Source: Mesostigma viride
Taxonomy: Eukaryota > Streptophyta > Mesostigmatophyceae > Mesostigmatales > Mesostigmataceae
Assembly: GCA_009746045.1 (NCBI GenBank)
Contig: RPFO01001415.1
Location: 1 to 64,000, forward strand
Direction: 5' to 3'
DNA length: 64,000 nucleotides
Part shown: piece after piece, positions 45,777-57,349 of the stretch
How positions within the stretch are numbered: the first letter of the stretch is position 1
Layout: each line of letters opens with the position of its first letter
Position numbers and translations under genes: made by a program
Notes under the pieces: model-generated
Database searches by the model: none
Told to the model about the DNA's origin: nothing
What the model saw: the letters and a program-made list of their open reading frames with translations, nothing else

Positions 45777-47101
45777 GCGTCGCGAGGGAATTCCTAGATG
45801 CAGAAATAAATCTCTCCGTGCCCTATCATCGCTAGTGGCTTTTGGTCCCTTTTTTCCTTGCATGAATCTCGCGATACAGATAATGATTTCCTAACAGGCT
45901 ACTTAACCGGTTCAGTCAAAGCCCGCCGTGGCGTTTGCGTAGGGGCGTTCTAGGCACCCGACTATATCGCAGCGAAACCGCGTCCATGTATATGATATTT
46001 GTTTTTATATGATGCATTTTTGTGAATTATTACTTATTACCCGCTGCGAAAATCGAATCCAGGGCTGACAGTCTTATAATTAAACATCACCACAATCAAA
46101 GCGCGTCGCTGCGCGCCTGCCTGGCAGAGCCAATTACCTAGTGGGAAACAACACGCCTGCACGATCAAACGCTGTGAAAGGCGGGAGTTTGATTCGTGCA
46201 ATTACGAAGCGTGTAAGCTTATACACCTCCCCCCCCACGTTTAAGATTGGGGTCCGGCCGACCCAGGGCTGCGATCCTAAAATCAATGATGCCTAAAATC
46301 AAATCCAAGGCTGACGATCTTAAATTTGAGAGCTGCAGGCGATCTTAAACCTGATGCGGTATACCTTTGTACATAATCTCATCGCATACCATTGACCAGC
46401 TATTTGTACCTACTTTCAGATCTTTTGCCCCAAATCAGCCCTGCGATCTTACTGTAAAACTGAAAATACCAAAATCCAGGGTCTCAAGATCTTAAACCTG
46501 GGAATCTTACTGTACAGTAAACATGTGGGGGGGTGTACTTAGCTTGTGTGATGTCGTACTGTACTGAACTGGTGACTGGACCCGAGTGGGACCAGCGCTT
46601 TGTGGTCACGAGTCACGAGGGCCGACTTGTAGTCACGAGGGCCGCATGGCCCGACAATTATTAGTGTCCTGGCAATCGGCCGTTTCCAAATCTCTGCTTC
46701 CCATCTGCGGCGTGGCAACAACAACAACAACAACGCCGCTGATATGCAGGGCAGAGAGTCCATAACGGCTGAGGGCCGAAATATATTCATTTTCGCTTGG
46801 AGTACCGCGCCACTAGGCTCGGGTGATTTGATACGATCCAGACTCGCGAGTCTGGAAAGTGCCCCCATGCATGAATCAGGCCGTGGATCTTCCCGTCCGA
46901 GCTTTTGGTGGCCTGCAGGCACCACACGTGTCTACTACGGACGGAACAGGGGTCACAACCCAAATCGACGGCCCCCGATGAAGACAGCAATGTCACTCTT
47001 AAGTGCAACCCGGGCCATAAAGAAGATGATGTGGCTCTCTCGGTGGCAATTGCGTGGACAGCCAGACATACAGAGACAGACAGTGTGGTCTCACGTGAGC
47101 T
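45777..47101. promoter_or_regulatory. Divergent intergenic region between the minus-strand gene and SPS
   Basis: About 1.3 kb separates the two divergent starts, so it should hold both promoters. No TATA box could be assigned. Around 46060-46510 several diverged repeats of a CAGGGCTGA / GATCTTAAA motif occur. 46796-46860 resembles 20944-21015. Confidence 0.4.
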
Positions 47102-50100
47102 ATGGCGGTGTGCATGACTTCCTTCCGGTGTTTGGATACTTCAGCTGCGGCTCTTGCAGCCCTGCCGCATGCATCTGGTAGCTCCTCCTCGGTTTGCTCC
47201 GAAAAAGGTTTTTTCGCACGCAAGCAGCTGCTCGGGAATGCGGTGGAAGGTTGGCAACCACAAGCCAGGCAGCGAAAGAGAAGCCAATGGAGGCTATGCA
47301 TCGCAGCACTTGCGGACCGTGGTATGTAATGGATCCCATGTGGCTTGGTGTGATCATCAAGATGTTTGCGTTTAAATTTACAATTACGGTGGCACCTTAG
47401 TCTGCTTTATGGAACTGAATTCTCGCAATGCATAATTGTCTTGACGCTCGCGCTCGATCTATGCAGTGGGACGATTGGAAGAAAGTTCTCCTACGACCGG
47501 TACCGACGCCTTTAACGCTGCCGTCCCTGAAGGAAGCAAATTGTCCCTTGGAGCAATTGTCGCCCCGGTGTCTAGCGAAATTGATGAGATGCACGAGAAT
47601 CTGAAGTCGGTAAGGACTGTCTATAGATGTGCTTAGCAAAAATTGTTGATGTTACGTAGCAAATCGTTGCTTTTCATTCGGACAGTTTATTTCAAGATGG
47701 TGCGTGGCTTACCTGACATCTGTAATTTGTTCCCGTTGGCACGCGAATACGTTGCAGGTCGTTGGAAGCCGACATCCCATGCTGATGGCGGCAGCGGAAC
47801 AAATTTTTGGAGCAGGTGGCAAGCGGATGCGTCCAGCCATCGTCTTCCTTGTCTCTCGCGCAACCGCGTCTTTCATGGGGTTAAAGTAAGTGGCTCCCTC
47901 TATTCTTTCGCAAACGGTCGGATATTCTCCCGGAATCATCCCACGTTCCCGCACGCTTTCCCAGGCCGTGCCTGCCCTCCTGGATAGCTGTGCACTTTTT
48001 AAATAGTTTAGCCTTGTGAGCTTGGCGCTCGCAGATCTATGGGCGGAATTCCGTGTTCATAGGCTATCAGGGCTGCTTCGCCCCAGATAGGATCCAGTGT
48101 TTTAGTATCCGCTTGTGGCATGTGCGGCAAGAAGATTGGAGCGCCTGGTGAGCAAAACCACTTGGCATAAAGCAAAGGATGGTCGGTTCTCTTTCATCTG
48201 CGTGGTTCCGGCCACTGTCCATCTCTAGCAATATGTGGCCCCTTGTGTGCCTTTCCTTTGTACCGTGGGCCCATTTCCATCTCCGGTTTCATTTCCCTGG
48301 TGTGGACCATAGGTGAGCTTCAGTACCCGCCGCCAGGATTTGAGCGCCAACTGGCGTGCACTGCCAAAAGTGAAACCGGCCCAGCCAAGATGTCAGACTT
48401 CAGGCCCAATGGTGGGGGGGCAACTCCGCAACCTAGCCATGGCCACAGAACAAAGCTTCTGAAGCCGAATCGTAGCGTCCAATCAGATACGCGGGAATCG
48501 AGTTGGCCTCTTCAGTAATCTTTTTTTAGAGGTGGCTAGCTCAAGTCATGAATGTTTTAGGCGAAGCTCTGCATGGAACCAGCCACACGCAAGCATGACA
48601 ACCTTCAACAGAAGTGGAATTTTTCTGTTTGAACTGTTGCTCTGTAAGCAACTTATCCATGGGCGTAACATCCCTTCCATGCAAAAAAATGTGGGAGGGG
48701 GTCAAGGCAGGTGCCTCTCGAAAACCTAACCTTAAGCTCCTTCAACTTGCCACTTGCTAACTTGTAGAAGAAGATTCCAAAGTATATGTCATACATGCGA
48801 TTCTGGATCCTCTTGATGAGACCTTTCAGCTGAGCTTTCACAAGCTTACACTAGATGTCAGCACATGTGATTATGCGGCACCCTTCCTGGCAGGGTGGGG
48901 GGTTACCTACGGTCCACCTTAAATCCATTACTGCGATTGCTTATATATGTTCCCTATAGCCCCCTCACTGGTATATCTATTGCCTAAGCACAGGTGCCTC
49001 TTTGCCTTGTTGCCTTGGCCCCCTCCCCCGCAGGGAGCTGCGTTCCCAGCACAAGCGCCTCGCGGAGATCACAGAGATGATCCACACGGCCAGCCTGGTG
49101 CATGATGACGTGCTCGACGACAGCGACACGCGGCGCGGTGAGTGTGGACTTTTCCTCGCCGCTTTGCGGCCCACGCATACGTAGGGAGTGAGGGCACATC
49201 ATGAGCAATTTGTTTCATCGGTTGGGAGGTGGGTAGCAGTAGGCCCAATTTTCACCAGCCGAAAGCGGTTTATGTCGTTGTTCGGGGGGGGGGGGGGGGG
49301 GCAGCAGTAGGCCTTAATGTCGAACAGATGAGGAGACACTCTTTCGCTGCAGAGATCGGCATTGGAGTTTCCCAGGGTGGAAGTGAGCGCTCATCTGCTT
49401 CCCAGGACCAGGTTAGCAGTGTGGATACAGGCTCAGGTTGGCCGCACTGCATGCGACGATTTGTGGGCAACTGGAGATGCTTAGCCATGGTTTCCACTGG
49501 AGTCTTCATCAGGATGTGTGCAGGATGGGTTTTACTTGTGAGACATGTTCCGGCACGTATCCTGGCAGCATTGTAGTCAGCCGCGCTGGCAAGTTGAGCT
49601 CTCCGTTTGGCCGTGGTGGTACTCTGGAGGACACGTCGCACCTGCATTTACCTGCAGGCAATTCCTACCAAACCCTGGGTCCATCGCGACAGTAAGGGTT
49701 CATACCTTGTTTGATCATGTTGTATCATGCAGAGCATGGCATTTGGCCTTACTGGTAGCATGGCATTTGCAAGGAGCTATGCTGACAAGCAAAAGAGGGT
49801 TGAGCTGGTTTTAGTGATTCGGATGGGCTGCCCATGACAGTTTCCAACCGAGGGTGTAGCAGCACCGTCAAACCCTCTTAGGTCATCTAGGCTCTTACGA
49901 AGCTGCAAGTAATCATGCTAGAAAGTGTTTGAAAGTGTTCGTTTTGGACTTACTCCTGGACACTGCTATCTACCAAGGTGATGCGGGCGCGACCACGGTT
50001 CACCCTCGGCTGTCTAACCCGTTGACCGCTAGTTTGTTTGTATGGCTCTACTCTGTTCCCTTGCCCGTATCCCCCACAGGCGCGACCACGGTCCACCCTT

Positions 50101-50847
50101 GTTTAACTCAAGCTCTGCTATGCTGTTGTAATCTCTTCCCATTCCCTTTTGCCTACTCTTACCCCCGCAGGTGCGACAACGGTCCACCAGCTCTACGGCA
50201 CGCGCGTGGCCGTGCTCGCGGGCGACTTCCTGTTTGCGCAGTCCTCGTGGTACCTCGCCAACCTGGATAACCTGGAGGTCATCAAGCTTATTTCGCAGGT
50301 CATCGCCGACTTTGCCAATGGGGAGATCAGCCAGGCCGCCTCCCTGTTCGACTGCGACCTGACCATCCAGCAGTACCTGGACAAATCCTTCTTCAAGACA
50401 GCGTCGCTCATCGCCGCGTCCGCCAAGTCCGCGGCCGTGTTCTCCGAGGTCCCCCCTGCGGTCGCAGACCAGATGTTCGAGTATGGCAAGCACCTGGGCC
50501 TCGCGTTCCAGGTGGTGGACGACATTCTGGACTTCACGCAGGACAGCGAGACGCTGGGCAAGCCCGCGGGGTCGGATCTGGCGAGCGGGAACCTGACCGC
50601 TCCCGCGCTGTTTGCGCTGCAGGTGGAGCCGAGGCTGAGGGAGATTGTGGAGGGGGAGTTTGCGGATGAGGGGTCCCTGGAGGAGGCGATCGAGATTGTC
50701 AAGCGCGTGGGGGGTATTGAGAAGGCGAAAGCGCTGGCCAGGCAGGAAGGGGATGCTGCACGCAAGTGCCTCGAGTGCCTTCCGTACTCGGAGACGCGCC
50801 GGTCACTGGAGGGCATGGTGGACTACGTGCTGGAGCGTCTGTACTAA
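47102..50847 (+). CDS. SPS: Solanesyl (all-trans polyprenyl) diphosphate synthase, plastid-targeted, five exons
   Basis: Exons 47102-47321, 47467-47609, 47758-47885, 49034-49137 and 50171-50847 have GT/AG borders, matching phases, and total 1,272 nt (423 aa). The enzyme extends allylic diphosphates with isopentenyl diphosphate to make the solanesyl side chain of plastoquinone. Both Asp-rich motifs are present: D188-D189-V-L-D192 and D315-D316-I-L-D319. Other family blocks are [47 protein letters not shown] and [17 protein letters not shown]. The first ~75 residues are Ala/Ser/Arg-rich and lack acidic residues at the start, as in a chloroplast transit peptide. Length and motif order match plant and algal plastid SPS. 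Chain length cannot be read directly from sequence. The first exon is the least certain part. Intron 4 (49138-50170) contains tandem copies of the exon 5 start. Confidence 0.93.
49284..49301 (+). repeat. Poly-G run of 18
   Basis: An uninterrupted G18 in the last SPS intron. Its length is likely to be unreliable in the assembly. Confidence 0.9.
49987..50189 (+). repeat. Tandem copies of the SPS exon 5 acceptor and exon start
   Basis: GCGCGACCACGGTTCACC at 49987 and GCGCGACCACGGTCCACC at 50080 precede the true exon start GTGCGACAACGGTCCACC at 50171, spaced 93 and 91 bases. The copy at 50080 also has a pyrimidine tract and CAG before it, a ready-made alternative acceptor. Splicing there and reading on would shift the frame relative to the true exon. 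Confidence 0.88.
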
Positions 50848-51515
50848 GAGGGAGAGAGCCATTTCTGGTCGAAACTTGAATGGCAGGTAGATGGGCTCGC
50901 TCTCGATGTGTATCTGCCTGCGTGAGGAATCCTGTGAGGAGCGGACCTGCTTTGCGACTGGAGCAGACTTCATGGATAGAAGTTTGGATGGTGTGGTGAC
51001 ACGGTCTGCGATGCAGGTCGCGTGCATCGTGGCTGCCGTGTGCTGGCGAGGAAGTGCACCTTTCCTGCCACCTGACCACCCGTTAGTGTATATGCCGCCC
51101 CAATCGAAGCAAGCAAGCGTAGCCATTGTTGGTGGTCATTGCGCATGTGAGCACGCACACAAATTTTTATCTTGTTGTGGGGAGCTGGCTGTCTTGTATA
51201 GTGAAAAGCATCCACTGGGTCTTCACCCCCACGGCGCACCAAGCCTGGCAGGGATGGCATATGCCCAGTAACACACCCTGCAATGTAGTGATAAAAAGCC
51301 AGGGTTGATCCATTTTTTAATTTGTGGCATTTGATTGTACAATCAGTGTAGCCATCGAGTTTTCTGTTTTGTAATCAGGTTTTACTGTAGTGAACTTGTT
51401 TGTCATGTTTTCTATACAAAGCTCGTTTCTGTGCAAGGATCGAGGCCCGTACATAAAACCCTTTATATATCCCTTTGTGTTGCAATTAAACCCTTAATTA
51501 TATTACCCTTGTAAG
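50848..51515 (+). other. 3' flank of SPS
   Basis: No ORF of interest. TGTAA, the usual green-algal polyadenylation signal, occurs at about 51371, which may mark the transcript end, but a site so far downstream is uncertain. Confidence 0.35.
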
Positions 51516-51603
51516 TTGCAAATCGAGGAGGGGGCAGGGATACCCGGCTTCCCTCATGCCCGAAGGCAAGTAACTAAGTACATGAGTGTCATGTGCATGG
51601 GCA

Positions 51604-52897
51604 TGCCACGGGGTACTATGCTAGTCTCATTAGAAAAAAATAATTACATGGAAGTTACAAATATCGTCAGCATCATTAAAGATGATTGCCAGGGCTGCGT
51701 CCTGTCGCCGTGCCAATTTATTATTGTAGTGGATTATGCTATGCGCCAGGCACGTGCCCGCTTTGCTAGCATCGCAGGCCGTGCCCCAGACCTAGCGATC
51801 ACGAATGAGCTTGGGGAAGGGGGGCTGACTAACAAGCAGAATTTAATAGCTGACCTCATTTATGCCGACGACATCGCGCTCATCGAGAAGCCGGAGTCTG
51901 ACCAACTTTGGCTGGAGTTTGGCGCTCGAGGCTCGGGCAGTTGGTCTAGAAATCAGCCCCAAATTGGAGGCCCTGGCACTCGGCATGGCAGGACCCCCCC
52001 ACACACTCCGCCTCTTAGACGACACCGAGGTCAACTACCCGACTTCAGGCCGCTTCAAGCTGCTCGGCAGTTAATTAATTAATTAATTAGACTCGTGCTC
52101 CCGTTGGGGAGTCACGGAGCATTAACCCCGATGGATGGATGGATGGATGGGTGGGTGCAAACAGTCCTACCGGTCTAAGCTATCTACATCAGCTACCTAC
52201 GACATCTATCTAACAGCAACTAACTACAACATCTATCTATACAGCATCACGTGGCCCTAGGGGAGCTGTCTGGCGTGCCTCCCGTGGGTTTGCACACGCG
52301 GGCGCTTCCCCACAGGGGGGGGCTCGTTGTCCTCTATGACCTGGGCCCACTTGGCCTTGTCCATCATCTTCTTCCAAATCACGGAGAGGCCTAGGCCCCC
52401 CATGTCCTCTACTAGCTGTTCTTTGAAGGTGCGGGCCTTGGGGCGTCTAACGTCAGGGGGCCCGGCCCACGTCAGGAGGTGCCGGCCAGGCTGAGCTGGT
52501 CGCAGTCCTGCGGGGGGGCCACGTGAGGTGACTACCTGGTTGGTGCGAGCTAGGTGCCCTACTAGCTGCAGGCGCCGAGCTGCTTAATGGTGCTGGTGAT
52601 ATATGGCATGCCCCAGGTGGTACAGGTCCTCATTGCGGACTGCTCGGCAGTTGGCTTCCAGACTGCGAGGACGACCTGACGACACGGATCGGCATGGCGT
52701 GGGCGCAACTCCACGACCACCGCCGCTGGTGGAGCAATTCCGCCCTACCCCGGATCGTCAAGCGTGACCTCTTCAAGGTCGTCATTCTGACGATCCTGAC
52801 CTACGGCGCCGAGACCTGGACACTGACGCAGGAGCTGGAGCAACGACTCGACGGCAACGTCACCAAGATGCTGCGCAAGGCCCGAACCATTGAAGGC
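51604..52897 (+). mobile_element. LINE reverse transcriptase fragment, interrupted
   Basis: 51677-52070 reads CQGCVLSPCQFIIVVDYAMR, then LIADLIYADDIALIEK, which contains the YADD catalytic motif, then GLEISPKLEALALG and the LLDDTEV / RFKLLGS block. After the insertion at 52073-52652 the same ORF2 resumes with a DDLTTRIGMAWAQLHDH region and FKVVILTILTYGAETWTLT, ending about 52897. Frames are broken in places. The first 60 bases match 57409-57470. Confidence 0.8.
52073..52652 (-). mobile_element. 5'-truncated LINE 3' end inserted in another LINE, 13-bp TSD
   Basis: CTGCTCGGCAGTT is at 52060-52072 and 52640-52652. On the minus strand the insert carries the end of a LINE ORF2 (DMGGLGLSVIWKKMMDKAKW), a 3' untranslated region with a GATG tetranucleotide run, the block GTGCTCCGTGACTCCCCAAC in a variant form, and a (TTAA)n tail. 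The same 3' end is at 57350-57408 in plus orientation. Confidence 0.8.
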
Positions 52898-54120
52898 TAA
52901 CTTTAGCGCAGATCATGGTGCCAAGGAGCTGATGTCGCTTCCCATTAAGGGCTTGTTTTATCGCTGGCACGTCGATCTGTGCGAGCCGTTTCAGGAGAGT
53001 CCTGACGGCAACCTCTATGTCATGGTATGCGTGGAGAGCTTTAGCAAACGGGTTGAGTTGATCCCCATTGCTGACAAGCATGCCGCTACCACAGCGAAGC
53101 CTTTTGCGGACATCATAACCAGGTTTGGGCCGGGCTCCCGCGGAGGTAGTCACGGACCAGGGTGGTGAGTTCACTGAGGGGTGCGTTCCAGGAGTTGCTG
53201 GATGGATGTCTTATTGATCACCGTCGGCACTTCTCGGGAGCATCCTCAGGCCAATGGTTTGACTGAGAGATTGGTGCAGACCCTCAAGCAGGCGCTGCGC
53301 AAGTGGAGCCTGCAGGTGCCGGAGTCGGCCAGGTGGGATCGCGAGTTGGCATGGATTGCCATGGGTCAGTATCGCATGACAGTCTCCCCAGGAGTCTCTC
53401 GCTACCTTCTCCCCGTATTTCCTTCTGTTCGGGCGTAATCCTCTTTTGCCTATGTACGGAGGCACAGGTTGCGCACCCCGAACCCATGGCCTTCGACAAC
53501 GCTCAGCAATTATTGGTGATTGAGGTGCTGGCCAGGGCAGAGACTTTTAAGAAGGTCATGCCCCTCACGATGAACAACTTGTTCATTGCTCAGCACAGGG
53601 ACTTCCTGCGCTACGCTCAGCGCCGGGGGGGCGCATACATGGCTCGACAGCTGCGGTTTAGGCCTGGGCAGTATGTCTTCCTGCGCACTCACTGCTGAAT
53701 CTTGAACACTTTGGATGTGGAGGCGGGGCCCACCATTTTGCGCATTGTGGCTATCAAACCATCGAGAGTGGCTATTTTGGAGGGCGCCGACGGGAGCCGT
53801 ACAACTGACAACCTCAGCAATCTCAGTCCCTGCTCGCTGCCCAACTTGGTCCACGACCTCCAACCGCACACTGACGTCTCGCCGAGTCAAGGACGCCCAG
53901 TGTCAGGTTTGTCACCGGGTCGATCAGGCGGAGTCCATGTTATCATGTGTGATCAGTGTAGTTCTGTGGTTGGCACATGCAGTGTACTTTGCAGCCAGTG
54001 GCCACCAGCATTCCTGAGGGGGATTGGTTTTGTCCAGTGTGCACCGCTGCGCAGTTCACCTCCCGCAGCTTGACTGCGGTCACCGCTGCCCTTGTCTTGG
54101 TATGTACCGGATCGCTGTCT
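52897..54120 (+). mobile_element. Ty3/gypsy integrase fragment followed by a PHD finger
   Basis: The integrase core starts with FYRWHVDLCEPF and VMVCVESFSKRVELIPI, then after frame breaks shows REHPQANGLTERLVQTLKQA, which has the catalytic Glu, and the Y-R-M-T region. Around 53590-53700 is an integrase C-terminal part (FRPGQYVFL). At about 53901-54045 cysteines in the pattern C-x2-C, C-x2-C, H-x2-C and C-x2-C, spread over two frames, with W-F-C-P-type spacing, fit a PHD finger. PHD fingers read histone tails, so this may take the place of the chromodomain. No LTRs were recognised. Confidence 0.7.
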
Positions 54121-54158
54121 TTGTGATCGGGGCCGGTCGCCAGCCAGGGGGGGAATAG

Positions 54159-54300
54159 ATACATATGGCAGTGACCTACGTCTCCCAAAGATGTGGCAGC
54201 TGCATGGGGCCAGGCCAGGCATTTCAGCTTTATAGCTCACCTGGGGTCCCACAAGCTGAATGGCCAGGACATATAGTGATGCAGGTAATAGTTGCATGCA
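54159..54300. repeat. Dispersed ~142-bp repeat, copy 1
   Basis: It matches 56894-57046, with a few differences and small insertions, from GATACATATGGCAGTGACC to the AGTTGCA region. It directly follows the PHD-bearing fragment and has no ORF. Confidence 0.88.
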
Positions 54301-54712
54301 AACGCGACAGCTGTCACGTCCGTGAGCTAGATCATCCGCACACAGCGAGGATACATTATAGCGGTGGCGGGGTCGCTCGGTGCTGCCATGGATACGGTAG
54401 CCAAGAATGCTTGCGCAATATAGACAACTGGTGTGGGAAACATTTACGGAGAGGTTGTAGCGCTGAAGCAGTTCAACGTCAGCTGGGGTTGTGGCATTAC
54501 CCCCGGATACCAACGATTCCAATGGCAGTCGACTCAACAAGATACCATATTGGGCCAAGGGCACTGCCGGTGCTCTTTTGTGTTGTGAATGTTCGTGTCG
54601 TAACAGACCCTAGCCATGCTCGGGGTATGATTGCCAAAGGACGCAATGCAGGAATTGCTGTGAAGTACAGTAATTCGTTTGATAGCGATGCTATGCGTGG
54701 AAGTCGGTAAGC
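54301..54712. other. No gene seen
   Basis: ORFs on both strands overlap and have no recognisable motif. Confidence 0.35.
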
Positions 54713-54920
54713 TAATTAATTAATTAGGAACATAACTCCGTTGGGAGTAAATGTAGCACATATCCCAGAGAAGGGGCATATGGCTTTTAATACATTCTAA
54801 GCTACTTCCTGCAAGGGTGGGAATGTAAACGACACTTGCTCGAGGTCAGTGCATGCACCAGGGCACCTGCACCCCCAGAGTCTCAAGCAACACCCAACTA
54901 GGGGAGCCTGTCATGGGGTA
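54713..54920 (-). mobile_element. 3' end of an ORF1-only LINE-like element
   Basis: A TTAATTAATTAG tail is followed, in minus orientation, by a 3' untranslated region starting GAACATAACTCCGTTGGGAG. The same region is at 55629-55690 plus 55830-56000 and at 57780-58070. This copy is truncated before any coding sequence. Confidence 0.75.
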
Positions 54921-55628
54921 AGCTAAGCACGCACTTAATTTCATCTTGGTGCAGGCAATAGCTATGCGCATGACATGCAGGTCACTACGGGTGACAAGCG
55001 TTGGAATGGCATTATTACAGTAATGCAGCATAGGTCTTGTTGATAACAACAGACCACATCGGGAGCAGTCAGCGTAGGGACGCTGCCAGTGCGTGAGTTA
55101 CGCATGGAGTTGCGTCCGACAGAATCAGCACACCAGTAGTTATTGGGACACTGAGATGCGCTGGTTAGGCTACTTGGAATAGCGTGGGCGCTCAGGCAAT
55201 ATAGGCGCGACGCACCGGCACAGTCAGGACTTAAGGTTGAGACTGGTCCCGGACAACGTTATGTGGGTTGTCCAGGAATTAGGAATTAAGGGTTAGGGCC
55301 TTAAGGGCGTGGTGGAGCCTAGGCTAGAGGGGAGGCGGGATTGTGTTTCTGGCAGGATTTCAACCTGGCTACCTCTTATGGCACAGATGCCGCAGCTTTA
55401 ATACGACAAACCTTTACACGTGTCATTTGAAGCGTCAATTGCGTCGGGCCAGTCACGAGTGAAAGTGCAGATCATGTAAAAGATATTGTATGCTGCGACC
55501 TTCAGGTTTGGTCGTTCGGCACTCATTACTAGATATGTCCTGGACAGAAAAATGCTTGGATTTGTGCCAGATAAAACGGGCAGTGAGGCGGCAATTTTAG
55601 TTTGCCATGATGCCATTTTTTGGATGCT
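54921..55628. other. No gene seen
   Basis: No convincing ORF or repeat was recognised. Confidence 0.35.
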
Positions 55629-56470
55629 ATTATTAATTAGGAACATAACTCCGTTGGGTGTAGCACATATACCTGAGAAGGGGCATACGGATACACATTT
55701 CCATCACCATTCATCTTCATAATCCTGAACGACTCGAACACGCGGACAAGATAACGGCACGCTCGAGCTACCATGCATGGTCCGGATTCTCCCGATTTCT
55801 GGCCTGCGCTGGTTGTCTCCTTGATATGGCTTTTGATACATTCTGGGCTACTTCCTTCAAGGGTGCATGGGAATGTAAGCTACCCTTGCTCTAGGTGCGC
55901 CAGGGCACCTGCACCCCCATGATCTAGTTATCAAGCTATGCCCAGCCAGCTAAGGGGGAGCCTGTCATGTGGGGGAAAGATCATCATGGCTATACAATAG
56001 CTAGGGCATGGCTTCTCAACAGAGAGCGTCTCTCTGCATAGGCATAGCATGGCGAAATTCTTAATGCAACATCCATGGGAGGTCCCATTGTAGGCATGGC
56101 CGGCGTGGCAAAATTCTTAAATGCATCATCCATGGCCATTATGGGCGCACATGCGCTGGGGCCGCGTGGTAGGCTAAGCCTTACTAACTAATCTACACTA
56201 CTGCTATATTTCGTAGACTGGGGTTGCTGGGGCCGGTGGCAGGGGCCGGTGCCTGCCAGGGCTTGTGGTCGACGTGGATGACGTCCCCCCTCCAGTATAC
56301 CGGTTTCCCCCCTGCGCTTTGCCGTATCTGGAGGTAGGTCGGCCATAGCTCGCGTCGCCGTTGTTGCTGGGCCGTCGTCATCCAGCGTGAAGTGAGTCCT
56401 CGAGAGCTTATTGCGGTTTTTAAGAAACAACAGCTTGTCCGCCATGTACTTAAAGGTGAGGAGCACGGGT
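55629..56470 (-). mobile_element. ORF1-only LINE-like element, truncated, with internal insertion
   Basis: From the tail at 55629 it has the shared 3' untranslated region, interrupted at 55687-55826 by the dispersed ~138-bp repeat, and then, on the minus strand, the C-terminal part of ORF1 (AQQQRRRELWPTYLQIRQ, YWRGDVIHVDHKPWQAP) at about 56200-56400. It is closely related to 57780-59640. Confidence 0.75.
55689..55826. repeat. Dispersed ~138-bp repeat, copy 2
   Basis: It matches 19069-19205. It interrupts the half-LINE sequence that is continuous at 54770-54790, between two TA dinucleotides, which suggests insertion with a short TA duplication. Confidence 0.85.
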
Positions 56471-56486
56471 GCCGGGCCAGCCTTAC

Positions 56487-56489
56487 CCC

Positions 56490-56520
<31 letters not shown>

Positions 56521-56521
56521 G
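56487..56521. repeat. Tetranucleotide repeat (GCGT)n
   Basis: About eight uninterrupted units. Confidence 0.95.
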
Positions 56522-56893
56522 AGGAACGGCCGACAATGATCCGCTGATGCTAAATTATGTGTGGTGAAAATGTCAGGCCGGCATTTCTGGAATTTGCGGT
56601 TTTGTTGTGTCAGGAATCACGACAAACGTTTATTTTGTTCTGACAAGCGTGTGTGAAGCGTGTGTTGCTTTGGTGACTCGTGTGGGCTTGACTACATGTG
56701 TGGGAAAGAGACACCGGCAGCGTGTAGTCTCTTTCATGTACCTTCATGTCGAGCCTTCGTTTGTCCTCACATCTTGAGGCAAGGCTTGTTGACATCCGTT
56801 TCCTTGTGTAGGGTGTGTTCGTCCTCAGTAGTGGGCAACACAGTTGCGGATGTGATTGTAGTACAAGGTCGACTACCAATACAATTAATAATT
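56522..56893. other. No gene seen
   Basis: No convincing ORF; nothing recognised. Confidence 0.35.
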
Positions 56894-57046
56894 GATACAT
56901 ATGGCAGTGACCTACGTCTCCCAAAGATGTGGCAGCTGCATGGGGCCAGGCCAGGCATTTCAGCTTTATAGCTCACCTGCTGGGGTTCCCAAAAGCTGAA
57001 TGGCCAGGACATATAGTGATGCATGCAGGAGATAGTTGCACGCAAA
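56894..57046. repeat. Dispersed ~142-bp repeat, copy 2
   Basis: It matches 54159-54300; the differences are mainly short insertions. Confidence 0.88.
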
Positions 57047-57349
57047 CGCGACACTTGTGTGTCATGCGCATGCGCATGCCACGGAGGAACGCACGGTACA
57101 CAACCAGCCATAGCCTTAGCTTAGTCCTTGTACAGCCATGCTACGTCCTGGCTTCGATCAGATTACTTGCCCACGCTCCTTGTTATGATATGCTCACATG
57201 GGTCTTATTGCACCCACAGGCTGCCGGATCGTTAGCGTGTCCGTTTAGCTAGCGTGCCCGCATGCAGCTGTACGTGGCATGCCTTTGGCATGAAGGAGAC
57301 TGGGGGTCTCCGCCCTTTCTCCTGTTGTGCACACACAGGGATTAAAAGC

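Noticed and set aside
53953-54564. 203-aa minus-strand ORF
   Set aside because: Antisense to the PHD region and to a dispersed repeat that occurs twice; no motif.
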